From Methanosarcina sp. (GTDB lineage Archaea > Halobacteriota > Methanosarcinia > Methanosarcinales > Methanosarcinaceae): a DNA stretch of 9,353 bases. Positions 1 to 4,631 of the stretch are shown here, piece by piece. The translations under genes and the position numbers were made by a program. The notes below the pieces were generated by a model. It made no database searches. It saw only the letters and a program-made list of their open reading frames with translations, and was not told where the DNA came from. The stretch is taken from the NCBI GenBank assembly GCA_024280975.1, contig JAMXLQ010000200.1:1-9353 (forward strand), given 5' to 3'. The number at the start of each line of letters is the position of its first letter. The stretch's first letter is position 1.

Positions 1-66
1 ATTCCAGTAGTAGTCTTTAAAAAACCTTTTTAGCTTTTCATCCCACTTGCTTTCGGTTTCAGTCAT
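1..66 (-). CDS. mcm: N-terminus of probable MCM replicative helicase (partial, runs off window)
   Basis: An ATG at 66-64 on the minus strand opens a frame that is still open at base 1, giving 22 residues that begin MTETESKWDEKL and continue KRFFKDYYWN. The Trp plus Phe/Asp/Tyr/Tyr/Trp pattern resembles the start of archaeal MCM proteins, where a W...F..YYW.EI segment opens the N-terminal domain. MCM is the hexameric ATP-driven helicase that unwinds DNA ahead of the replication fork. No catalytic motif is in the window, so this rests on recall of the family's first residues. No strong Shine-Dalgarno sequence precedes the ATG. The gene lies 118 bp downstream of trmJ on the same strand and may be read with it or from its own promoter in the A/T-rich gap. 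Another protein with a similar N-terminus cannot be excluded. Confidence 0.55.
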   Translation of the reverse strand, partial: MTETESKWDEKLKRFFKDYYWN

Positions 67-131
67 ATCAATCTGGCTTGGGTAAAATTTTCATTCTTCG
101 TTACAAGATTTTCTCTTTAAAAAACGATTTT

Positions 132-180
132 AAAAAAAAGTTAAAATACGTATCATAAATCCTGATGTAAAAACAGGTTT
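132..180 (-). terminator. Possible weak terminator after trmJ
   Basis: On the minus strand, just past the trmJ stop, AAACCTG (180-174) can pair with CAGG plus ATTT (164-157) across a short loop. A run of eight T follows about 20 bases later (139-132). The stem is only 4 bp plus an interrupted A/T extension. T-rich tracts can terminate archaeal transcription, but this same stretch could instead be leader or promoter sequence for the next leftward gene. Confidence 0.25.
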
Positions 181-184
181 ATTC

Positions 185-943
185 TCATATGAACTTTTCC
201 ATACTTTCCGAAGCTTCCGGTTCCTGGCTCTTGGACTCCTTTAATTCATATCCCATTTTTCTCTCGGTTTTTCTTATTATGCCCCTCAAAGTCTGAACTT
301 CCCTGGGAGTTAGTCCTGCTCTTCCGAATATTCTCCGCAGCATCAGAAATGTTTTGTCTTTTTTATGAGGCGGGTAATCGATCTCTTCTAACAGTTCTTC
401 AAGATGCCCGTATAGAAGCTGGAGATCAAACCCATCGGCAAGCGGACTGTTCCCTCCTTCCAGCTCCGAAAGTTCATAAAGCACTACTGCAACAGCATGT
501 GAGAGATTCATAATTGGATATATTTCAGAAGTTGGAACCGTAATAAGCATATCAAAACTTTTGAGTTCATCATTCCGAAAACCGGTATCTTCTCGCCCGA
601 AAAGAATTGCAATTGTTCCGCTACAATTTTTAAGTTTTTCTTTGAGCTCTTTGGGGGTATAAAGAGGAAGACGGATGTGCTCTCCGGTTTTCAGGCTTGC
701 CACTCCCGTAGTCCCTATCGTCAAGCTGACATCTTTTACAGCCTCATCAAGCGTTGAGGTAATTCTTGCCCCTTCAAGCACATCTCTTGCATGGGATGAC
801 ATAGCTCTTGCCTCTCCTTCAAGTTTACAGGGATTTACAAGCACCAGGTCCGTATATCCGAAGTTTTTCATTGCTCTTGCAACAGATCCGACATTCCCCT
901 GATACATTGGTTCCACAAGTACTATACGAATATCAAGTGACAA
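185..943 (-). CDS. trmJ: tRNA (cytidine/uridine-2'-O-)-methyltransferase, TrmJ family
   Basis: This is a SPOUT-class RNA methyltransferase that transfers a methyl group from S-adenosylmethionine to a ribose 2'-OH. The TrmJ branch acts at position 32 of the tRNA anticodon loop. The 252-residue protein opens with IRIVLVEP, then NVGSVARAMKNFG (residues 17-29), LFGREDTGF (114-122) and PIMNLSHAVAVVLYEL (143-158), the three conserved SpoU/TrmJ motifs that form the trefoil-knot SAM site. A charged helical C-terminal extension follows, as in TrmJ. I chose a TTG start at 943 because AAGGA sits 9 bases upstream and family members begin near the IRIVLVEP strand. An in-frame ATG at 988 would add 15 residues (267 aa), but it has no ribosome binding site and lies inside the ferredoxin remnant upstream. 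The family call is firm; the exact start and target nucleotide are inferred. Confidence 0.9.
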   Translation of the reverse strand: MSLDIRIVLVEPMYQGNVGSVARAMKNFGYTDLVLVNPCKLEGEARAMSSHARDVLEGARITSTLDEAVKDVSLTIGTTGVASLKTGEHIRLPLYTPKELKEKLKNCSGTIAILFGREDTGFRNDELKSFDMLITVPTSEIYPIMNLSHAVAVVLYELSELEGGNSPLADGFDLQLLYGHLEELLEEIDYPPHKKDKTFLMLRRIFGRAGLTPREVQTLRGIIRKTERKMGYELKESKSQEPEASESMEKFI

Positions 944-951
944 ATTTCTCA

Positions 952-958
952 GTCCTTT
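952..958 (-). promoter_or_regulatory. Ribosome binding site favouring the TTG start of trmJ
   Basis: On the minus strand AAAGGAC (958-952) lies 8 to 9 bases before a TTG at 943-941. It sits between the ancestral stop of the ferredoxin remnant (968-966) and that TTG, the usual layout for consecutive genes in an operon. The upstream ATG at 988 has no comparable site. Confidence 0.55.
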
Positions 959-965
959 TTTAAAA

Positions 966-1162
966 TCAGTTTTCAAGTGTGATTGCATTTTCCATGCAGA
1001 CAGTCACACACATTCTGCAACCAGGTAGTAAGACGAATCCTTTAAAACGCAGACCTTTTTTCCGTGCTTTTCTTCCATTGAGTAGACTCTCGGGTCTTTT
1101 GGGCAGGCAACCTTGCATTTACCACAGCCTGTACATTTCTTCTCATCAATATAAATTTTCAT
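966..1162 (-). pseudogene. Frameshifted dicluster-type ferredoxin remnant
   Basis: From the ATG at 1162-1160 the minus strand encodes MKIYIDEKKCTGCGKCKVAC and continues to a TGA at 1006-1004 (52 residues). The first [4Fe-4S] motif, C10-x2-C13-x2-C16-x3-C20-P, is intact. A second cluster would be expected near residue 46, but the frame breaks in an ATGTGTGTGA tract at 1013-1004. In the next frame the sequence resumes as MCVTVCMENAITLEN and stops at 968-966, a typical ferredoxin tail. Joining the frames with one lost base restores C-x2-C-x2-C-x3-C spacing, but the first two positions are Tyr46 and Ala49 and the Pro after the last Cys is Met. The simplest reading is a small two-cluster electron-transfer protein that has decayed. 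A working one-cluster 52-residue ferredoxin is possible. It lies just upstream of trmJ on the same strand. Confidence 0.7.
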
Positions 1163-1506
1163 ACAGATTATTTTCCGTATGTTCCGGTTTCATTGTGGTG
1201 TGCTTTGATTTTATTGTGGTTTATTTCGGTTTTATCACCAACTTTTTTTCTATTTCAATCCTTTCCTGTTTTAACCTTTGCCTTTTTTAATCCTGTCTTT
1301 TTTGTAATTTTTGCTCTGTTTGAATTCAGAACTCTTTATTTCTCCTCCCAAATATATTAGTCTTAAGTTCGCTGATGAGATAGAAAAATCAAACCACAGG
1401 ATCTATTTTCTTATATTGGTCTCAACTGTAGCTAAAACTTAAATTCAAAGAATGCTTTATGTTTAAACTATAAAAATGGTTATTTTAAAAAAGAAATGGT
1501 GATTGA
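1163..1506. other. Divergent intergenic region, no gene seen
   Basis: This AT-rich spacer of about 340 bp separates the leftward ferredoxin/trmJ unit from the rightward rubrerythrin gene, so it must hold divergent promoters. On the minus strand CTAATATATT at 1360-1351 is a possible TATA box for the leftward unit, which would leave a leader of roughly 160 bases. At 1188-1229 the plus strand carries two imperfect 21-bp repeats built on TTNATTGTGGT, embedded in T-rich sequence. I see no convincing coding potential. Confidence 0.5.
1455..1503 (+). promoter_or_regulatory. Promoter and ribosome binding site of the rubrerythrin-like gene
   Basis: Two overlapping TATA-like elements are visible, TTTATGTTTA at 1455-1464 and CTATAAAAA at 1469-1477. 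The first would start transcription near 1485 and the second near 1500. GGTGAT at 1498-1503 matches the archaeal anti-Shine-Dalgarno sequence and lies 3 bases before the ATG at 1507. That fits this extended GGTGAT register and argues for the upstream TATA element. Confidence 0.45.
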
Positions 1507-1887
1507 ATGACTCTTGAAGAAATTCTAAAAAATACCTTTAAAGGAGAAACTACTGAAGTTGGCTGGTATCTCGCAATGTCAAAGATTGCTGAGCGGGAAG
1601 GATTTCCAGATGTTGCGGTTTATCTCCGCCAGGTCGCCATGGACGAGGCTTGGCACGCTACCGAGGTAGCTGAAATCCTGGGACTCGTTAAAGACACAAC
1701 TCTCGAAAATCTGGAACTGATGTTTGAAGGAGAGAGTAAAGCCGAAATCGAGAAAGCTGAAGCTGCAGAATTGGCCAAGAAGGAAGGTAATACAAAAGCT
1801 GCTCTTTTCTTTGAGAAGGCATCTCTGGATGAAGCCAGGCATAAAGCAGGACTTAAAGGATTTATTGAAAGGATGAAAAAGCAGTAA
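1507..1887 (+). CDS. Rubrerythrin-like ferritin-fold di-iron protein without rubredoxin domain
   Basis: This 126-residue acidic, all-helical protein has the four-helix di-iron plan of rubrerythrins. Two ExxH motifs are clear, E47-A-W-H50 and E109-A-R-H112, each on the second helix of a pair. Aligning to the rubrerythrin spacing, where the ligand Glu lies 18 residues before the helix-end Gly in helix A and 9 in helix C, picks E14 and E85 as the other ligands. E53 is a further candidate. There is no cysteine, so the usual C-terminal rubredoxin Fe(SCys)4 domain is absent and electrons must come from a partner. Rubrerythrins reduce hydrogen peroxide in the anaerobe cytoplasm; an oxidative-stress role here is inferred. 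The ATG at 1507 follows a GGTGAT site. The gene stands alone with its own promoter and terminator. Family call firm, substrate unproven. Confidence 0.85.
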   Translation: MTLEEILKNTFKGETTEVGWYLAMSKIAEREGFPDVAVYLRQVAMDEAWHATEVAEILGLVKDTTLENLELMFEGESKAEIEKAEAAELAKKEGNTKAALFFEKASLDEARHKAGLKGFIERMKKQ

Positions 1888-1890
1888 TAA

Positions 1891-1918
1891 GGAAAAACGG
1901 ATCTTTGATCCCTTTTCC
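1891..1918 (+). terminator. Hairpin terminator after the rubrerythrin-like gene
   Basis: Three bases past the stop, GGAAAA (1891-1896) pairs with TTTTCC (1913-1918) and GGATC (1899-1903) pairs with GATCC (1907-1911) around a TTT loop, leaving a small internal loop. This gives 11 base pairs. The downstream sequence is AT-rich rather than a long T run. Confidence 0.55.
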
Positions 1919-2080
1919 ATATTTAAGGTTCTTAAACCGGGGTTTTAATCGCCAACTATTCTAATCATTAATGTTTTAATCATTAATCATTCTAACCGCT
2001 AACTATTTTTCTTACCTTAATTCGGCTAGCTCATTTGCTCAGGATTTTGTGATCCCTTAATAAATTTTGCAGGTCTTAGA

Positions 2081-2197
2081 AAACTTTATGGTGTTATATC
2101 AAACTCAAGGTATTATGCCAAGCTCTACATTGTTGTTTCAAATTCTGTAGTGCTATCCCAGGTTCTATACTTCTGTAACAGGTTCTGTAATTATAAC
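2081..2197. repeat. Degenerate tandem array, period about 20 bp, six units
   Basis: Units can be lined up at 2081-2100, 2101-2119, 2120-2139, 2140-2159, 2160-2179 and 2180-2197. Most begin with ARRYTCT and end in a TATNNC-like word; the best-matched are AAATTCTGTAGTGCTATCCC, AGGTTCTATACTTCTGTAAC and AGGTTCTGTAATTATAAC. The regular spacing is more convincing than the pairwise identity, which is modest. There are no unique spacers, so it is not a CRISPR array. Function unknown. Confidence 0.5.
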
Positions 2198-2463
2198 AAA
2201 CTGAATTAAGTTAAGCATGCAATTTTATATTGTTTCGAGCAGATATACTCTCTGGGTTTCAGATTCTTTCCGGACCTGAGAGATAAATTTAATCCGGAAA
2301 AGTGCCGGAATATCGGATTCTTCTCTTTCCGTATGGGGGTCTAATTTCAGGGGGCTGAAGAAGACTGTGTCTGCTAATTGATTCAGGAATCCGTTGGCTC
2401 TGTGGATTTATCCTTTGTTTCCGATTTTCCGATGCGGTCTTAAGTTAAATAATGGTATCAAAA

Positions 2464-2504
2464 TTTAAGGCAAATAGCAATCAAATTGCGAAACAAACCT
2501 TAAA
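2464..2504 (+). repeat. Nested inverted repeat in the leader of the sulfite reductase-like gene
   Basis: TTTAAGG (2464-2470) is matched by CCTTAAA (2498-2504), a perfect 7-bp outer stem. Inside it GCAAT (2477-2481) pairs with ATTGC (2485-2489) around CAA. It lies about 110 bases before the ATG. It could be a folded leader element in RNA or a dyad operator in DNA; nothing in the sequence decides which. Confidence 0.4.
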
Positions 2505-2596
2505 TCGAACTAACTTTGAACTAAAAATTAAACTGAGAAAATTCGAAGTAAAGATTAAGGTAAGCGAATCCTGAAATAAAAATGAATCAATTAAGT

Positions 2597-2605
2597 TGGA
2601 GGAGT
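2597..2605 (+). promoter_or_regulatory. Strong ribosome binding site fixing the ATG at 2613
   Basis: TTGGAGGAG ends 7 bases before the ATG at 2613. A GTG at 2604 is in frame three codons earlier, but it overlaps this site and so cannot be used with it. The ATG is the better start. Confidence 0.75.
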
Positions 2606-2612
2606 GTATAAT

Positions 2613-3290
2613 ATGGTAAGTCGTGAGTATGTTAAAGGTGATCTTCCCGAGAAAGCTGCAATCCTGCAAAGAGATGGCGAAACGTATGCAATTGCTCCCC
2701 ACATTCCAGGAGGAATAGTATACCCGGAAACTCTTAGAAAAATAGCTGATATTGCAGAAAAATATGGGGCTGCAGCTCTTAAAATTACCTCGGCCCAGAG
2801 GATTGCAATTGTAGGATTAAAAGAAGAAGATCTGGATGCGGCATGGGGAGAGCTGAATCTAAAACCTGGAGCTGCTATAGGACTCTGTGTTCGCAGTGTT
2901 AAAATTTGTCCTGGCACTACCTTCTGCAAAAGAGGTAAACAGGACTCCGTTGGGCTTGGATTAAAACTTGATGAAAAGTACCACGGGATGCCGCTTCCTT
3001 CCAAATTCAAAATGGGGGTTTCCGGCTGCCAGAATTCATGCTCCGAACCTATGATAAAGGATATAGGGCTCATGGGTACACCAAAAGGCTTTACTTTATC
3101 CGTCGGGGGCAGCGCAGGACCCCGCCCTAGGCTAGGTAGCGTAGTGGCAAAAGACCTCACCGAAGAGCAGGCTCTGGACCTTGTTGAAAAGATAATTAAC
3201 TTTTACAAAAACTATCCGAAGCCCAGAAGAATCGGAGAAGTAATTGACGAGATTGGACTTGAAAAATTCAAAGCCGAAGTTGGATTGTAA
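2613..3290 (+). CDS. Small siroheme/[4Fe-4S] sulfite reductase-like protein (Dsr-LP, P590 type)
   Basis: The 225-residue protein (about 24 kDa) belongs to the nitrite/sulfite reductase family. An N-terminal ferredoxin-like half-domain (about residues 25-80, with GGIVYPETLRKIADIAEKYG and KITSAQRIAIVG) precedes the catalytic half. That half holds the coupled siroheme-[4Fe-4S] motif C99-x5-C105 and C139-x3-C143 (CPGTTFC, GCQNSC). Assimilatory and dissimilatory enzymes are two to three times longer with duplicated halves. This single-repeat form matches the small low-spin siroheme proteins, such as the 27-kDa Desulfovibrio vulgaris enzyme and the 23-kDa P590 of Methanosarcina barkeri, and the Group I Dsr-like proteins of methanogens. 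It has no extra ferredoxin or flavin domain, so an external donor is needed. Sulfite reduction is possible, but the physiological substrate is not known from sequence. It stands alone, with a long leader and its own terminator. Confidence 0.88.
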   Translation: MVSREYVKGDLPEKAAILQRDGETYAIAPHIPGGIVYPETLRKIADIAEKYGAAALKITSAQRIAIVGLKEEDLDAAWGELNLKPGAAIGLCVRSVKICPGTTFCKRGKQDSVGLGLKLDEKYHGMPLPSKFKMGVSGCQNSCSEPMIKDIGLMGTPKGFTLSVGGSAGPRPRLGSVVAKDLTEEQALDLVEKIINFYKNYPKPRRIGEVIDEIGLEKFKAEVGL

Positions 3291-3321
3291 AAAGCTCTTT
3301 TGGTTTTCAGAGGCGCTTTTT
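3289..3321 (+). terminator. Hairpin terminator of the sulfite reductase-like gene
   Basis: Overlapping the stop codon, AAAAAG (3289-3294) pairs with CTTTTT (3316-3321). Inside it CTCT (3295-3298) pairs with AGAG (3309-3312). The 3' arm is itself a T-run. The position directly at the gene end supports a terminator. Confidence 0.5.
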
Positions 3322-3349
3322 ATCTAAACCAATATTTTTCGGTCAAGTA

Positions 3350-3391
3350 CAACCATTGCACTGCAACCTTTGAGCTGCAACCGTTGCGCCG
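3350..3391. repeat. Three-copy 14-bp tandem repeat
   Basis: CAACCATTGCACTG (3350-3363), CAACCTTTGAGCTG (3364-3377) and CAACCGTTGCGCCG (3378-3391) follow head to tail. All share CAACC at the start and TG or CG at the end. They are more GC-rich than the flanks and lie between two hairpins, so they may belong to a small repeat element. Confidence 0.65.
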
Positions 3392-3421
3392 GTTTATCAC
3401 GCCGCTGTTGGGGTTTTCGCT

Positions 3422-3443
3422 CAAGCCTTTTTGAAAAGGCTTG
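3422..3443. terminator. Perfect 10-bp hairpin, probable terminator or dispersed repeat
   Basis: CAAGCCTTTT (3422-3431) and AAAAGGCTTG (3434-3443) form a perfect inverted repeat with a two-base centre, followed by a T-rich stretch. It is 130 bases past the sulfite reductase-like gene, which already has a hairpin. It may be a second terminator or a fragment of an element found elsewhere in the genome. Confidence 0.5.
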
Positions 3444-3659
3444 TGATTGACTTTTTCTTTTCCTACATTTTTACTTTTTACTTTTTTGCCGCCTAATTTC
3501 TTGTTTTTCCGTCCGGAAGAATTCTATAAGATTCTTTTATACCTTTTATTTTATAATTTAATCACTATTATTCTACTTTTACTTTTTTCGTTTCTTCTCT
3601 TATTACTCCCATTCATCTCATTTTTGCGATTCAGTGGGCTTTTCGATGTATTGTTTAAT
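3444..3659. other. Pyrimidine-rich intergenic stretch, no gene seen
   Basis: About 200 bases are dominated by T and C on the plus strand, with many runs of four to six T. A frame that is open here (from 3447) translates to a Phe/Leu/Pro-rich string, which is what such a composition gives by chance, so I do not call a gene. The tract lies directly upstream of the hdrE promoter and may insulate it from upstream transcription. Confidence 0.45.
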
Positions 3660-3679
3660 AAAGATAACGTTTAAATATA
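3660..3679 (+). promoter_or_regulatory. Promoter of the hdrED operon
   Basis: TTTAAATATA at 3670-3679 is a strong archaeal TATA box, preceded by the purine-rich AAAGATAACG that fits a BRE. Transcription would start near 3702, leaving a leader of about 130-140 bases before hdrE. AGACAG (3718-3723) and CTGTCT (3741-3746) can form a stem in that leader. Confidence 0.6.
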
Positions 3680-3818
3680 ATAGATACAAAGACTAACAGA
3701 ATATACAAACCTTATGTAGACAGTCGCTACGGTTATCATTCTGTCTTTACTATTATTGATGTTCTGTAACATGACAATTGTAAAAACGATATTAATTCCC
3801 AGTTTTTGATCTATACAT

Positions 3819-3826
3819 AGGAGGAA
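3819..3826 (+). promoter_or_regulatory. Ribosome binding site of hdrE, badly spaced for the ATG
   Basis: AGGAGGAA is a near-perfect site, but it ends about 18 bases before the first in-frame ATG (3845). The in-frame codon at normal spacing is ATC (3833-3835). No in-frame ATG, GTG or TTG lies between, so either the spacing is unusual or initiation is at a non-standard codon. Confidence 0.6.
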
Positions 3827-3844
3827 TAAACTATCAGTAGTGAA

Positions 3845-4627
3845 ATGTTATATTTCTCTGGACTCTCGGATGCACTACGAATGACGTTTGTCCAGGTGAT
3901 GATACTGGCTACAATAGCCCTTGTGATTTTTTTATATGGTCTGATAATTAACTTACAGAAATGGGGAACAGGAGTCACAGGTTATGGTCTTGAGCCTCAG
4001 GAAGGAAAGAAAGGAAGTGCAATCACATTCTTAAAAACCTGGTGGAAACAGGTAACAGCAGAATCTCATCACGGACATGGAAAGCCTATCCTAGAGGTTC
4101 TGATTCTTGATATTATCTTCCAGAGGAGAATTCTCAAGAGAAGTTCTTTCCGCTGGATCATGCACTTATTTATTTTTGGAGGCTGGATGACCCTCTTTGC
4201 CTTGTCAGGGTTGATGTTTTCAGTTGAAATGATCGAGAAGATCGGAATTGAACTCCCATTCACCACTGAAGTGTTTAGAGATTGGCTCTCCATTCCGAAC
4301 TATATCTTCGGGTATATCCTGCTTATCGGAGTTCTTATAGCATTAGTAAGAAGACTGTTTGTCTCTGAAGTCAGGGAAGCTTCCATTATGTATGATTGGG
4401 TTTTAATCGGAGTAATTTTCTTAGTTACTATTTCCGGTTTTATCGCCGATGGAATCCGAACGGGATTTATATGGAGTCTCGGGCTTGACCCCTCGGCAGC
4501 ACCACCGGCAGCTCTCTTCCATTCGATATTTTCCCTGTTCTTCTGTATCGCATTTATTCCATACAGTAAATATATTCACGTAATCGCCACGCCGCTTGCA
4601 ATTCTTGCAAACAAGGGAGGCGAATAA
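3845..4627 (+). CDS. hdrE: Heterodisulfide reductase subunit HdrE, membrane cytochrome b
   Basis: HdrE is the b-type cytochrome that anchors the HdrDE complex, takes electrons from dihydromethanophenazine in the membrane and passes them to HdrD. The 260-residue protein has five hydrophobic spans: about 15-35, 104-127, 152-172, 184-201 and 223-254. His107, His226 and His245 lie in or next to these spans and are the heme-ligand candidates. A soluble loop (about 38-103) contains SHHGHG and a basic RRILKRSSFRW stretch. The fold matches the nitrate-reductase gamma-like cytochrome b family. Identity is secured by hdrD, which starts 4 bases after the stop. The ATG at 3845 is conventional but sits too far from a strong ribosome binding site. 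An ATC at 3833, adding four residues (I/M-S-S-E), has better spacing. Confidence 0.95.
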   Translation: MLYFSGLSDALRMTFVQVMILATIALVIFLYGLIINLQKWGTGVTGYGLEPQEGKKGSAITFLKTWWKQVTAESHHGHGKPILEVLILDIIFQRRILKRSSFRWIMHLFIFGGWMTLFALSGLMFSVEMIEKIGIELPFTTEVFRDWLSIPNYIFGYILLIGVLIALVRRLFVSEVREASIMYDWVLIGVIFLVTISGFIADGIRTGFIWSLGLDPSAAPPAALFHSIFSLFFCIAFIPYSKYIHVIATPLAILANKGGE

Positions 4628-4631
4628 AAAT

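Larger units (their letters stand above)
1919..2612. other. Long intergenic region with repeats, no gene seen
   Basis: About 690 bp separate the rubrerythrin and sulfite reductase-like genes. At 1945-2010 there is a low-complexity stretch of reshuffled TTTTAATC, ATCATTAAT and CGCYAACTATT words. A degenerate 20-bp tandem array follows at 2081-2197. TTTCCGGA (2267-2274) and TCCGGAAA (2293-2300) form a perfect 8-bp inverted repeat. The last 150 bases are A-rich and probably the leader of the next gene. A minus-strand frame of about 45 codons is open around 2300-2440, but it has no start codon and no recognisable sequence. Confidence 0.5.

Noticed and set aside
1004..1006. Possible recoded stop (selenocysteine or pyrrolysine) in the ferredoxin
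   Set aside because: The stop is TGA, not the TAG used for pyrrolysine. Reading through in the same frame does not give the ferredoxin tail, which lies in the adjacent frame.
979..1290. Plus-strand open frame of 103 codons
   Set aside because: It overlaps the ferredoxin remnant antisense, and its C-terminal half is a Phe/Val/Ile-rich translation of T-rich spacer. No ribosome binding site or family resemblance.
2081..2197. CRISPR-like array
   Set aside because: The units abut without unique spacers and are degenerate; no cas gene is nearby.
2300..2440. Minus-strand stretch open for about 45 codons in the long spacer
   Set aside because: It has no start codon after the upstream stop, and the translation resembles no protein I know.
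2591..3160. Minus-strand open frame of 189 codons
   Set aside because: It is antisense to the sulfite reductase-like gene, whose cysteine motifs and ribosome binding site are clear. The product is Ser/Pro/Ala-rich without motifs.
3447..3674. Plus-strand open frame of 75 codons with a hydrophobic Phe/Leu product
   Set aside because: The composition follows directly from the pyrimidine-rich tract. There is no ribosome binding site, and it runs into the hdrE promoter.
4596..4631. Upstream TTG start for hdrD overlapping hdrE
   Set aside because: The GGGAGG ribosome binding site lies inside that extension and is correctly placed for the ATG at 4632. The shorter protein matches the family's length and start.
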